NCBI GenBank assembly: GCA_036381015.1
Contig: DASVDR010000009.1
Coordinates: 1-64,000 of the forward strand
Direction of reading: 5' to 3'
Length of the DNA stretch: 64,000 nucleotides
Origin: Gammaproteobacteria bacterium
Lineage (GTDB): Bacteria > Pseudomonadota > Gammaproteobacteria > Steroidobacterales > Rariloculaceae
The stretch's first letter is position 1, and every line of letters begins with the position of its first letter. Shown here one piece after another: positions 9,281 through 18,091 of this stretch. The notes under the pieces were generated by a model. That model was given only the letters and a program-made list of their open reading frames with translations. It was not told the origin of the DNA and did not search any database. The translations under genes were made by a program, and so were the position numbers.

Positions 9281-9901
9281 TCAGGCGGCCGCCTCGTACT
9301 GCTCGCTCGCGAAGCGCCAGTTCAGCAGCTTGCCGACGACGGCCTTCAGGAAATCCGGGCGGCGGTTCTGGTAGTCGAGGTAATACGCGTGCTCCCAGAC
9401 GTCGACCGTCAAGAGACACGTTCGGCCGTGCGCCATCGGCGTGTCGGCGTTCGCCGTGGTCTCGATCGCGAGCTTGCCGCCGTCGAGGGTCAGCCATGCC
9501 CAGCCGCTGCCGAACTGCGCGGCGGCCGCCTTCACGAACTGCTCCTCGAACTGCTCGAGGCTCCCGAACGACTCGTTCACCTTGTCGAGCAGCGCGCGGC
9601 TCGGCGAAGTGCGCTGCGGCGCGAGCGAGTTCCAGAAGAACGTGTGATTCCAGGTTTGACCGGCGTTGTTGAAAAGCGCGGTCTTGTCCGCGGCGCCCGC
9701 GGCGGAGCGCACGATCTGCTCGAGCGGCATGTCGGCCATGTCGGTGCCGGACACGAGCCCGTTCAGATTCTTCACGTAGGCCGCGTGGTGCTTGCCGTAG
9801 TGAAACTCGATCGTCTGCTTCGAGATGACCGGAGCGAGCGCATCTTCGCTCCATGGCAGCGGCGGAAGCGAGAACGGCTGCGAGCGGTCGGCGTCTGACA
9901 T
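9281..9901 (-). CDS. sodB: superoxide dismutase, Fe type
   Basis: A 206-residue Fe/Mn superoxide dismutase. The ATG at 9901 is preceded by AAGGAGGT with ideal spacing. The first metal ligand lies in ISKQTIEFHYGKHHAAYVKN, and the others in NAGQTWNHTFFW and VDVWEHAYYLDYQNRRPDFL. The Gln in NAGQTWNH sits where Fe-type enzymes carry their active-site glutamine, whereas Mn enzymes have Gly there. It converts superoxide to peroxide and oxygen in the cytoplasm. It is transcribed leftward, upstream of the oxygen-using gallate dioxygenase, with a hairpin between them. Confidence 0.93.
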   Translation of the reverse strand: MSDADRSQPFSLPPLPWSEDALAPVISKQTIEFHYGKHHAAYVKNLNGLVSGTDMADMPLEQIVRSAAGAADKTALFNNAGQTWNHTFFWNSLAPQRTSPSRALLDKVNESFGSLEQFEEQFVKAAAAQFGSGWAWLTLDGGKLAIETTANADTPMAHGRTCLLTVDVWEHAYYLDYQNRRPDFLKAVVGKLLNWRFASEQYEAAA

Positions 9902-10267
9902 CTTGAACCTCCTTATTCTTCGCGCAATGGTTGCTCGAACAGGGCTCGCATGCGGCGCGCTCGGCGCCGATACGCCAGGAGCCCGGCCCGGCAGCTTCGG
10001 GTTCAGGGGTAAACGCGTGACAGTAGCCCACGCCGTCGAGGCGCGCAACCACGGCGACGCCCGCTCGCGCCGCCGGGCGCAAGCCGGGACCGACCGGCGG
10101 ACGCGTCGCGGGGTCGGCCCGTCCGTTCGCGGCCGCGGCAGGCATCGCAGCAGTCGAGCGGACACGCCGGAACTGATACAATCGCCCGGACTGAACCGTT
10201 CATCCGAGTCTACGGGCGTGGTGCCCATATCCTCCGTTGACGGTTTCGAAGCCCCACAGGAGGTCAT

Positions 10268-10567
10268 ATGGGCAGAAAACTCTACGTCGGCAACCTGCCG
10301 TTTTCGGTCACCGAAGAAGATCTAATTCAGAAGTTCTCGCCTTTCGGGAGAGTCGAGTCGGCGAAGCTGATCACCGACCGCGACACGGGCCGAAGCAAAG
10401 GCTTCGGTTTCGTCGAGATGTCGAGCGAATCGGAAGCTCAGGCGGCGATCGACAAGCTGAACGGCGCCGATTACAGCGGCCGTCCGATGACGGTCAACGA
10501 AGCGAGGCCGCAGAAGCCGAGATCCGGCGGCGGCGGGGGACGCGGCTACACCGGCAACCGCTGGTAA
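10268..10567 (+). CDS. RRM-domain RNA-binding protein
   Basis: A 99-residue single RNA-recognition-motif protein. RNP2 is KLYVGNLPF at the N-terminus and RNP1 is KGFGFVEM near residue 45. A short Gly-rich tail (SGGGGGRG) follows. Bacterial Rbp proteins of this type are often cold-induced and bind single-stranded RNA. The ATG at 10268 follows AGGAGG. A TACAAT element about 90 bp upstream (10178) could be its -10 box. The gene is separated from convergent def by a strong hairpin. Confidence 0.92.
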   Translation: MGRKLYVGNLPFSVTEEDLIQKFSPFGRVESAKLITDRDTGRSKGFGFVEMSSESEAQAAIDKLNGADYSGRPMTVNEARPQKPRSGGGGGRGYTGNRW

Positions 10568-10578
10568 ACCCCTCCATC

Positions 10579-10627
10579 GGCGGGCGGCCGCCCGGCCCGC
10601 AATCGCGCCCCGGGCCGGCCGCCCGCC
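10579..10627. terminator. large hairpin between convergent rbp and def
   Basis: GGCGGGCGGCC (10579) pairs with GGCCGCCCGCC (ending 10627) in a perfect 11-bp stem, with a second inner stem. It lies exactly between two convergent genes, followed rightward by a CCTTTCT stretch. It is probably a bidirectional terminator. Confidence 0.6.
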
Positions 10628-10646
10628 AACCTTTCTCGGCGCGCCA

Positions 10647-11195
10647 TCAAGCCGCGTCGCGCGGCGCGAGGTAGCGCTCGTACTCCTCGTCGAAGCCGAG
10701 CAGGCGCGGATCCTTGATCCGATCGATGTAGAGCTTGCCGTCCAGGTGGTCGAACTCGTGCTGGAAGACGGTTGCCAAGAAGCCCGTGAGCTCGAACTCG
10801 TCCCGCTCGCCGTCGAGGTCCGTGTAGGCCACCTTGACGCGCTGCGGCCGCTCGACGAAGCCCCGGAGCCCGGGGACCGATAGGCACCCCTCCCAATATC
10901 CCGCCACGTCGGCATCGGGGACGATCTCGAGCGTCGGGTTGACGAAGACCGTGAGCGGCATCGGCGCGATCTCACCGTAGCGGGTCATGCCGCCCGGAAC
11001 CTCGACGAGCGCAAGCCGGAGCGATTCCCCGACCTGCGGCGCGGCCAGGCCGATCCCTCCGTAGTCGTGCAGCGTGTCGATCATGTCGGCCACGAGCCGC
11101 CTCAATTCATCGCTTCCGAGCTCGGCCGGCTGAACGGGCCGGGCGACCTGCCGGAGCACCGGATGTCCCATACGCAAAATCCTGCGGACTGCCAT
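10647..11195 (-). CDS. def: peptide deformylase
   Basis: The 182-residue enzyme has the three deformylase motifs: GGIGLAAPQVG, EGCLSVPG and QHEFDHLDG, which supply the Cys and two His metal ligands and the catalytic Glu. It removes the formyl group from nascent N-terminal methionine. ATG at 11195 gives the standard N-terminus MAVRRILRMGHPVLR. The usual partner fmt does not adjoin it, so this may be a second, stand-alone deformylase copy. Confidence 0.92.
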   Translation of the reverse strand: MAVRRILRMGHPVLRQVARPVQPAELGSDELRRLVADMIDTLHDYGGIGLAAPQVGESLRLALVEVPGGMTRYGEIAPMPLTVFVNPTLEIVPDADVAGYWEGCLSVPGLRGFVERPQRVKVAYTDLDGERDEFELTGFLATVFQHEFDHLDGKLYIDRIKDPRLLGFDEEYERYLAPRDAA

Positions 11196-11371
11196 GTCTT
11201 GCACCTCGGAAACCCGAAGGCCATCGTGCCACAGCCCCGGGGCGGCGCCTACGCCCCCGCCTCGGGCGCGCTCCCGGCGTTTCGTGATGAAATGTGCGGG
11301 CGCACGCTCCGTGCGCGCCGGCGCGCCGCCGCCGGCCCGAATCAACCGATCCGAGGAAACGGCGCCGGGAC

Positions 11372-13918
11372 ATGGTGAAGAAGGCGAACAAGGCCAAGGC
11401 CGTCAAGACTCTCCGAGCGGCGATGCCGTCGGCTCCCGCTCCGCTTTCTCCGGACGCGCTCTACCGCCGCTGCGACCCGGCGTCGCTGTCGTTCTCGACG
11501 ACCGCGGAGCTCGGCGATACCGAGCTCGCCGTCGGTCAAGACCGGCTCCTCGACGCGCTCGACTTCGGTGTCCACGTCGGCCATGACGGCTTCAACATCT
11601 TCGTCCTGGGGCCTTCCGGCAGCTTGAAGCATGCGATGGTCGAGGAGTTTCTGCGCAAGCGCGCACCCGCCCGCGCCGGATCCTTGGACTGGTGCTACGT
11701 GAACAACTTCGACGAGGAGCGGAAGCCTCGCGTGCTGGCGCTGCCGGCCGGGCGCGGCACGGTGCTGCGCCGCGACATGGCGCGGCTGATCGACGAGCTG
11801 CGCGAAGCGATTCCGGCCGCGTTCGAGAGCGAGCACTACCGCAACTCCGTCGCGGAGATTCACCAGGAATACGAGGATCGGTACCGCGCCGCGATGGAGA
11901 CGCTGCAGCAGGAAGCACGCAGCAGCAGCGTGAGCGTCGTGCGCACCCCGCACGGCTTCGCCATCGCACCGGTTCGCGACGGAGAGCTCCTCGACGACGA
12001 GAAGTTCGAGAAGCTGCCGGAGGAGGAGCGCGAGCAAACGCGAAAAGCGGTCGCGGCAATGTCCGACAAGCTGCGCCAGCACCTGGAAACGCTGCCGCGC
12101 TGGAATAAGGAGCGGCGCGAGCGGATCAAGGATCTGAATCGGCGCGTGACGGAGCTCGCGGCCGCGCCGCCGATCGAGCAGCTGAAGGAAGCCTACCGAG
12201 AGCTTCCGGACGTAGCGGGCTACCTCGACCGCGTACGCGAGGACGTCATCGAGAACATCCAGTTCTTCTTCCCCGCGGAGCGCCCGGCGGCCGCCGGGCC
12301 CGCGGGACTGCCGCCCGAGCCCGGCGGTCCCCGGCTCGACGGCACGGAGCCCGCCTCCCCTGCCCACCCCGCCCTCGGTCGCTACACCGTCAACGTCGTC
12401 GTGGACCACTCCGGCGACGGCGGCGTGCGGATCGTCTACGAGCAGCATCCGACGCTCGGTAACCTCGTCGGCCGCGTCGAGCACGCAGCGCACTTCGGCG
12501 CGCTCGTCACGAACTTCACGATGATTCGCCCCGGCGCGCTGCATCGCGCGAACGGCGGCTATCTGATTCTCGACGCGGAGCGCGTGCTCGCCGAGCCTCT
12601 CGCGTGGCCCGCGTTGAAGCGCGCGCTGTTCGGAAGGGAAATCAGGATCGAGTCGCCCGGCCAGAGCTTGAGCCTGGTCAGCACCGTCTCGCTGGAGCCG
12701 CAGCCTATTCCGCTCGACGCAAAGGTGATCCTGATCGGCGAGCGGCTCATCTACTATCTTCTGTGCGAGCTCGACCCGGATTTCGCCGACCTTTTCAAAG
12801 TCGCCGCGGACCTCGAGAACCGGATCGATCGCGATCCGAGCAGCACCGACCGCTACGGCCGCCTGATCGGCGCGCTCGCGAAGCGCGAGGGGCTGCTGCC
12901 GTTCAAGGCCGATGCCGTCGCCCGCGTGATCGAGCACGGCGCGCGGATGATCGGCGACGCGGAAAAGCTCACCACGCAGCTGCGGGACGTCGCCGATCTG
13001 CTGTGCGAGGCGAGCTTCAGAGCGGAGCGCGAGTCGGCCGAGACGGTCGAGCGGCGGCACGTGCAGCAGGCGATCGAAGCGCAAATTCGCCGGGTCGACC
13101 GTCTGCGCGAGGAGTTCCAGGAGGAGATCGAGCGCAACGATCTGCTGATCGACACGGACGGCGCGAAGATCGGTCAGATCAACGGACTTTCGGTGTTCGG
13201 CCTCGGCAGCTTCCATTTCGGTCAACCCACGCGCATCACGGCGAACGTGCGCATCGGCGACGGGCAGGTGGTGGACATCGAGCGGGAGATCGAGCTCGGC
13301 GGCGCGATCCATTCGAAAGGCGTGCTCATTCTCTCCGCCTACCTCGGCTCGCGTTATGCGGCGGAAACGCCGCTGTCCGTCCACGCGAGCCTCGTCTTCG
13401 AGCAGAGCTACGGCGGCGTCGAAGGCGACAGCGCCTCCGTCGCCGAGACGTGCGCCCTGCTCTCTTCACTCGCGGACCTGCCCATCAAGCAGTCGCTCGC
13501 CGTGACCGGCTCGGTGAATCAGCACGGCCAGGTCCAGGTGATCGGCGGCGTCAACGAGAAGATCGAAGGTTTCTTCGACACGTGCGCCCGCCGCGGGCTC
13601 ACGGGCGAGCAAGGCGTCCTGATTCCGAAGGACAATGTGAAGCACCTGATGCTGCGCGAGGACATCGTTCAAGCGGCACGCGACGGGCTCTTTCACATTT
13701 ACCCGATCGCGACGATCGACGATGCGATCACGCTGCTCACGGGCGTCCCGGCGGGGCAACGCAACGCACGCGGCAAGTTCCCGGTAGGCACCGTCAACTA
13801 TCGCGTCGAGCACCGGCTGCAGGAGCTCGCAGCGAAGCGGGAGCAGATGAGCCAGGAGATCTTGCGCAAGGCACGTCGGACGAAGGCGAAGTCGAAGTCG
13901 AAGACCGAGGAAGAGTAG
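11372..13918 (+). CDS. Lon-family ATP-dependent protease (LonB/YcbZ-like, AAA_32)
   Basis: An 848-residue protein of the proteobacterial Lon-like group. The C-terminal S16 protease domain has the Ser-Lys dyad in VEGDSASVAETCALLSSL and VNQHGQVQVIGGVNEKIEGF. The N-terminal P-loop reads GPSGSLKHA, which lacks the canonical GK[ST] ending. The middle has a long charged helical insert, then the AAA module with HRANGGYLILDAERVL. Start chosen at ATG 11372; an ATG farther upstream adds a basic, unconserved stretch. The stop codon overlaps the start of the next gene by one base, indicating coupling. Confidence 0.85.
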   Translation: MVKKANKAKAVKTLRAAMPSAPAPLSPDALYRRCDPASLSFSTTAELGDTELAVGQDRLLDALDFGVHVGHDGFNIFVLGPSGSLKHAMVEEFLRKRAPARAGSLDWCYVNNFDEERKPRVLALPAGRGTVLRRDMARLIDELREAIPAAFESEHYRNSVAEIHQEYEDRYRAAMETLQQEARSSSVSVVRTPHGFAIAPVRDGELLDDEKFEKLPEEEREQTRKAVAAMSDKLRQHLETLPRWNKERRERIKDLNRRVTELAAAPPIEQLKEAYRELPDVAGYLDRVREDVIENIQFFFPAERPAAAGPAGLPPEPGGPRLDGTEPASPAHPALGRYTVNVVVDHSGDGGVRIVYEQHPTLGNLVGRVEHAAHFGALVTNFTMIRPGALHRANGGYLILDAERVLAEPLAWPALKRALFGREIRIESPGQSLSLVSTVSLEPQPIPLDAKVILIGERLIYYLLCELDPDFADLFKVAADLENRIDRDPSSTDRYGRLIGALAKREGLLPFKADAVARVIEHGARMIGDAEKLTTQLRDVADLLCEASFRAERESAETVERRHVQQAIEAQIRRVDRLREEFQEEIERNDLLIDTDGAKIGQINGLSVFGLGSFHFGQPTRITANVRIGDGQVVDIEREIELGGAIHSKGVLILSAYLGSRYAAETPLSVHASLVFEQSYGGVEGDSASVAETCALLSSLADLPIKQSLAVTGSVNQHGQVQVIGGVNEKIEGFFDTCARRGLTGEQGVLIPKDNVKHLMLREDIVQAARDGLFHIYPIATIDDAITLLTGVPAGQRNARGKFPVGTVNYRVEHRLQELAAKREQMSQEILRKARRTKAKSKSKTEEE

Positions 13919-14787
13919 TGGCGGAAAGCGCACGGGCGAGCGGCCGCATTCTCGTCGCCTTGACGGCCGCGGCCGCGCGCGACCGTCTCGCCCTCGACGT
14001 GTACCGCTATCTGCTCGGCGAGGCGGCGCCCGAGGTCGTCGGGCTGTTCGTCGAGGAGGAAGCGCTGCTCGCACACGCCGGATCGCAACTTGCGCGCGAG
14101 ATCGAGATGTCCGGCGCAGACCGCCGCCTCGAGCTCGCAGGGCTCGAGCGGCAGCTGCGCGCCCGGTCGGGCGCCTTGCGCCGGTTGTTCGAGGCCGAGG
14201 GTGCACGTCTCGGCCTTCGCGCCGCGTTCGAGGTCGCGCGCGGGGACTGCGCGAACGTGCTGAGCCGCGCGGTCGAGCGGGCCGACGCGCTCGTCGCCGA
14301 CGCCGACGCGGCGCGCGCCGCGCTCGAAGTCTGGGGACGCGCGGGCACGACGATACCGCTCCGCGCGCTGCTCCTGACGCCGGGCCGGTGGCCGCAAGCC
14401 GGCGACGTCGTGCTCGTCGTCGGCCGGCCCGCCGATCTCGATGCGACGGCGGGCTCCGCGCTCGACGGCGCGCTGCGGCTCGCGGCGCGCATCGGAGCGC
14501 CGCTCAGCGTCGTGCTCGCCGGCCGCGGCGAAGCCCCGACCGCGCGGGAAGCGGCCGCGCGGCTCGCGCCGCTCGCCCGGTCGCGCGGCGCGGCGTTTGC
14601 CGGCGCCGTGACGATCGAGCGGATAAGCACGGAGGCCGAAGCGCGCGCGTCGGCCCTCGCGGCGTCCGCGCGGCACGCGCGCCTGCTGGTGCTGCCCGCG
14701 CCCGCGAGCCTCGACGCGGAGCTCGTCGCCGGTCTCGTGCGGCGGCTGCGCGCGGCGGTGATGCTCGTGCGCGGGCACGCCGGCTGA
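13918..14787 (+). CDS. UspA-like protein coupled to the Lon-like protease
   Basis: A 289-residue protein starting at GTG 13918, whose first base is the last base of the protease stop codon (TAGTG). The beginning, RILVALTAAAARDRLALDVYRYL then PEVVGLFVEEEALL, resembles the first half of a universal-stress-protein fold. The second half (GDVVLVVGRPADLDATAGSA...) looks like a degenerate second copy. No ATP-binding glycine motif is intact. Composition is very Ala/Arg/Leu-rich. Its role is unknown; coupling suggests it works with the protease in stress or quality control. Confidence 0.6.
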   Translation: MAESARASGRILVALTAAAARDRLALDVYRYLLGEAAPEVVGLFVEEEALLAHAGSQLAREIEMSGADRRLELAGLERQLRARSGALRRLFEAEGARLGLRAAFEVARGDCANVLSRAVERADALVADADAARAALEVWGRAGTTIPLRALLLTPGRWPQAGDVVLVVGRPADLDATAGSALDGALRLAARIGAPLSVVLAGRGEAPTAREAAARLAPLARSRGAAFAGAVTIERISTEAEARASALAASARHARLLVLPAPASLDAELVAGLVRRLRAAVMLVRGHAG

Positions 14788-14836
14788 CGCGCGGCCCAGT
14801 CTGGCCAGCCCCCGGCCGCGGCGTTATCGTGAGGTC

Positions 14837-15478
14837 ATGCCGATCAGCGATCGCAGCGCGCTCATCGTCGTCGACGTGCAGCCGGACTTCCTTCCCGGCG
14901 GCGCGCTCGCCGTCACCGACGGCGACGCGGTGCTCGAGCCGATTCGACGTCTGCTCGCCGCGCGCCGGTTTCCGCTCGTCGTCGCGACTCAGGACTGGCA
15001 CCCGCCCGGCCACGTCTCGTTCGCCTCGTCGCACCCAGGGCGCACGCCGTTCGAGACGATCGAGCTCTACGGCCGCGAGCAAGTGCTGTGGCCGGATCAC
15101 TGCGTTCAGGGCACGCCGGGCGCCGAGCTGTCGCCCGCGCTGCCGTGGGATGCGGCGGAAGCCGTCGTGCGCAAAGGCACGAATCCCGCCGTCGACTCCT
15201 ACAGCGGGTTCCGCAACAACTGGGACGAGCGTGGCGAGCGGCCGCCGACCGGGCTCGGGGGCTACTTGCGCGAGCGGGGCGTCCGCGACGTGTACGTGTG
15301 CGGCCTCGCACGGGACTTTTGTGTGCGCTGGACGGCCGAGGATGCCCGCGACCTCGGCTTCGAGACCACCGTGCTGTGGGATGCGACCCGCTCCGTCGCT
15401 CCCGCCGGCGACGACGAGCTGCGGGCGGCCTGCGTCGCACGCGGCATTCGGCTCGCAGAGTCGGCGTCGTTCCTCTGA
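14837..15478 (+). CDS. pncA: nicotinamidase
   Basis: A 213-residue isochorismatase-fold amidase. Asp13 in ALIVVDVQPDFLPGGAL, a Lys in VVRKGTNPAVDSYSGF and the Cys in CGLARDFCV fit the catalytic triad. The TQDWHPPGHVSFASSHPG block carries the metal-binding Asp and His residues. It converts nicotinamide to nicotinate. pncB follows 42 bp downstream, so the pair makes nicotinate mononucleotide from nicotinamide in the NAD salvage pathway. Confidence 0.94.
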   Translation: MPISDRSALIVVDVQPDFLPGGALAVTDGDAVLEPIRRLLAARRFPLVVATQDWHPPGHVSFASSHPGRTPFETIELYGREQVLWPDHCVQGTPGAELSPALPWDAAEAVVRKGTNPAVDSYSGFRNNWDERGERPPTGLGGYLRERGVRDVYVCGLARDFCVRWTAEDARDLGFETTVLWDATRSVAPAGDDELRAACVARGIRLAESASFL

Positions 15479-15520
15479 TCTCCGAGGCCGCCGGGCGAAA
15501 GGCGCAAAGGAACGGCAACC

Positions 15521-16915
15521 ATGCAGGGTGCTCGAGACGGCACGCACGCCAGCCCGTTGCTGACCGACCTCTACCAGCTGACGATGCTCCAGTCGTATTT
15601 CGACGGGGGCATGAACGGCGAGGCCGTGTTCGAGCTGTTCGTGCGGCGCTTGCCACCGACACGCAACTTCCTCGTGGCCGCGGGCCTCGCGCAGGCCGTG
15701 GAATATCTCACGACGCTGCGCTTCGAGCCGCGCGACGTCGCTGCGCTCGCGGAGACCGGGTTGTTTCACGAGCGCTTCCTCGAGCATCTCGCGTCGTTCC
15801 GCTTCACCGGGGACCTGCACGCGATGCCGGAAGGCACGATCTTCTTCCCGCAGGAGCCGCTGTTGCGGGTGACCGCGCCGCTGATGGAGGCGCAGCTCGT
15901 GGAGAGCCGCCTGCTGAATCTGCTTCATTTCCAAACGATGATCGCGTCGAAGGCGGCGCGCTTCGTGCTGGCCGCGGACGGCGCCGCGCTGATCGACTTC
16001 GGCATGCGCCGCGCACACGGCGCCGAAGCCGCGTTGCTCGCCGCCCGCGCGAGCTACGCCGCCGGCTTCGCCGGCACGGCGACCGTCCTTGCACATCCGC
16101 TCTTCGAGATCCCGGTGTTCGGCACGATGGCCCACTCGTACATCGAGGCTCACGACAGCGAGACGGAAGCCTTCGAGCGGTTCGCGCGGGGACACCGCGG
16201 GGCCGTCGTGCTGCTGATCGACACCTACGACACGCTGCGCGCCGCGGAGCAGGTCGTCGAGCTGGCCGGCCGTCTCCAGCGCGAAGGCATTCGCGTCCAG
16301 GCGGTGCGGATCGACAGCGGCGATCTCGACGCCCTCTCACGACGCGTCCGCGCGATTCTCGATCGCGCGCCCGGCCCGAGGATCGGTATCTTCGCGAGCG
16401 GCGGGCTCGACGAGCACGACATCGAGCGGCTGCTCCACGCGGGCGCGCCGATCGACGGGTTCGGCGTCGGGACCGCGCTCGATGCTTCGATCGACGCGCC
16501 GTCGCTCGACTGCGCTTACAAGCTCCAGGAGTATGCCGGGCAACCGCGACGCAAGCGGTCGCCCGGCAAGGCCACCCTTCCCGGCCGCAAGCAGGTCTTC
16601 CGCCGCCTCGACGCGGAAGGCCGGTTCGAGCGCGACATGATCGCGCCGGCCTCCGCGTCTCAGCCCGGCGAGGCGCTGCTCGGGCCGGTGCTCCGCGGCG
16701 GCCGGCTCGTAGAGCCGCTGCCGACGCTCGAGGAGATTCGCGCGCGGGTCCGTGACGGCCTCGAGCGCTTGCCGCCGGCGCTGAGGTCGCTGGAGCGGGC
16801 CGGGGCGTACCCGGTCGACCTCGATCCGGAGCTCGAACGGCTCGCCGCGGAAGCCGATGCGCGTGCGGCGCGTAGCCCGAGCGGCAAGGAATCGAGCTCG
16901 GGCCGAGCGGGCTGA
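15521..16915 (+). CDS. pncB: nicotinate phosphoribosyltransferase
   Basis: A 464-residue enzyme with the family N-terminus SPLLTDLYQLTMLQSYFDGG and the active-site region LIDFGMRRAHGAEAALLAAR. VQAVRIDSGDLDALSRRVR and IFASGGLDEHDIERL bind the phosphoribosyl phosphate. It joins nicotinate to PRPP. It is longer than E. coli PncB and follows the gram-positive-like layout. It forms a short operon with pncA, completing the Preiss-Handler entry step. Confidence 0.93.
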   Translation: MQGARDGTHASPLLTDLYQLTMLQSYFDGGMNGEAVFELFVRRLPPTRNFLVAAGLAQAVEYLTTLRFEPRDVAALAETGLFHERFLEHLASFRFTGDLHAMPEGTIFFPQEPLLRVTAPLMEAQLVESRLLNLLHFQTMIASKAARFVLAADGAALIDFGMRRAHGAEAALLAARASYAAGFAGTATVLAHPLFEIPVFGTMAHSYIEAHDSETEAFERFARGHRGAVVLLIDTYDTLRAAEQVVELAGRLQREGIRVQAVRIDSGDLDALSRRVRAILDRAPGPRIGIFASGGLDEHDIERLLHAGAPIDGFGVGTALDASIDAPSLDCAYKLQEYAGQPRRKRSPGKATLPGRKQVFRRLDAEGRFERDMIAPASASQPGEALLGPVLRGGRLVEPLPTLEEIRARVRDGLERLPPALRSLERAGAYPVDLDPELERLAAEADARAARSPSGKESSSGRAG

Positions 16916-16974
16916 GCTGGGGGCCGGAAGCGCCGAAGCCCGACGGTCGCGGCCGAAGCCCGAGCCGGCGAGCC

Positions 16975-17580
16975 TTACAGCGGCAACCAGGTGAAGCCTT
17001 CTCCGCGGCGGTAGTAGACCGCGACGGCCTTCCCGTAGAGCTCGGTCTCGTCGACGAACCCCCAGTACCGCCCGTCGAGGCTGCTGCCGCGATGATCGCC
17101 GAGCGCGAGGACCATGCCCTCGGGGACCCGTTGGGGCGGAAGATCCGGGCCGCCTCCTCGGTCGAGGTTCAGAATCGCCTCGGTATCGCCGATCGTCTCG
17201 ACGGCCTCGAACGGCCCCCTCCGCCGGTCCACCGTCTTGCCGTTCACCGTCAGCAGGCCGTCCTTCACCGAGACCACGTCGCCGCCGACGGCGACGATCC
17301 TCTTGATGAGACGCGTGCCGTCCCGCGGCGAATCGAAGACGGCGACGTCCCCCCGCTCCGGGCTTCTCGAGCCGAAGAGGTCGATCGTCGTAAACGGGAT
17401 GCGGAGCCCGTAAGCCGTCTTGTCGACGATGACCCGGTCGCCGGGGATCAAGGCGTACTCCATCGAGCCGCTCGGCACGTAGTAGTGATCCGCCAGCGAA
17501 GAGCGCGCACCGGTCAACAAGGCGAGCAGAATCACCAGGGAGACTCCCTCCGAGACCACGGAGCTTTTCTTGATGCGCAC
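16975..17580 (-). CDS. lepB: signal peptidase I
   Basis: A 201-residue, single-membrane-helix signal peptidase. The catalytic Ser39 lies in VPSGSMEYALIPGD and Lys93 in GTRLIKRIVAVGGD. LGDHRGSSLDGRYWGFV is box E. It is much shorter than E. coli LepB (324), so it has one N-terminal helix and a minimal periplasmic domain. The start is GTG at 17580 after GAGAGGGG. The usual lepA and rnc neighbours are absent, which hints at an additional signal peptidase. Confidence 0.9.
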   Translation of the reverse strand: MRIKKSSVVSEGVSLVILLALLTGARSSLADHYYVPSGSMEYALIPGDRVIVDKTAYGLRIPFTTIDLFGSRSPERGDVAVFDSPRDGTRLIKRIVAVGGDVVSVKDGLLTVNGKTVDRRRGPFEAVETIGDTEAILNLDRGGGPDLPPQRVPEGMVLALGDHRGSSLDGRYWGFVDETELYGKAVAVYYRRGEGFTWLPL

Positions 17581-18091
17581 TTTCCCCTCTCCGACGACGA
17601 TGCAAGTTCTTAGATGCCGCGGCCGCCGTCGCGTTCAGGTCGGCGCAGCCGCAAGTCTCACCGAACGAGGATAACCGCGCGGATGCGGCACGACGAAGCG
17701 GTGGGACCACGCCCGCAACGCGCGGAGCTTCCGGCGATCGGATCGCCGCGGTCGTTCCGCCGGCGGGACAACTTGTCCTCGGCATGAAAAATATGCTAGA
17801 TAGCGCATACGGTTACGGCCAAGGTTCGCACTTCTGGTTCGGCCGCCTGCGCCCGTTCGATGATGCGCACTCACCATCGCACCGGAAGAAGCGCTTGGGG
17901 CCCGACTCGACGTGTCGGAGCTCCGGAAGGCCGCGTTCGCGACCCGCGCAAGCGGATCGCCACGGCGCGGCGAGACACCCTCTGACTACGGAGGCGCGCC
18001 TGGCGCAGCCCGGCTGCCCGTGCGGTCCGCCCGAACGGGCGTTCATCGTCAATGAAACTGTAGGTGCGTCGACACCTGGGGGGCTTGAGCA
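17581..18091. other. 511-bp intergenic region between lepB and bactofilin
   Basis: No convincing gene is present. One rightward reading frame from 17784 changes composition and overlaps bactofilin, and I reject it. A sigma70-like promoter (TTGTCC, 18 bp, TAGATA) lies at 17773-17802 and reads toward the bactofilin gene, with a leader of about 280 bases. Confidence 0.5.
17773..17802 (+). promoter_or_regulatory. putative promoter for the bactofilin gene
   Basis: TTGTCC at 17773-17778 and TAGATA at 17797-17802 are 18 bp apart, inside an unusually A+T-rich stretch. It is the only such pair I see in the gap before the bactofilin gene. Confidence 0.45.

Noticed and set aside
11342-13384. Long minus-strand frame opposite the Lon-like protease
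   Set aside because: Antisense shadow; the plus strand carries the full protease with its catalytic motifs.
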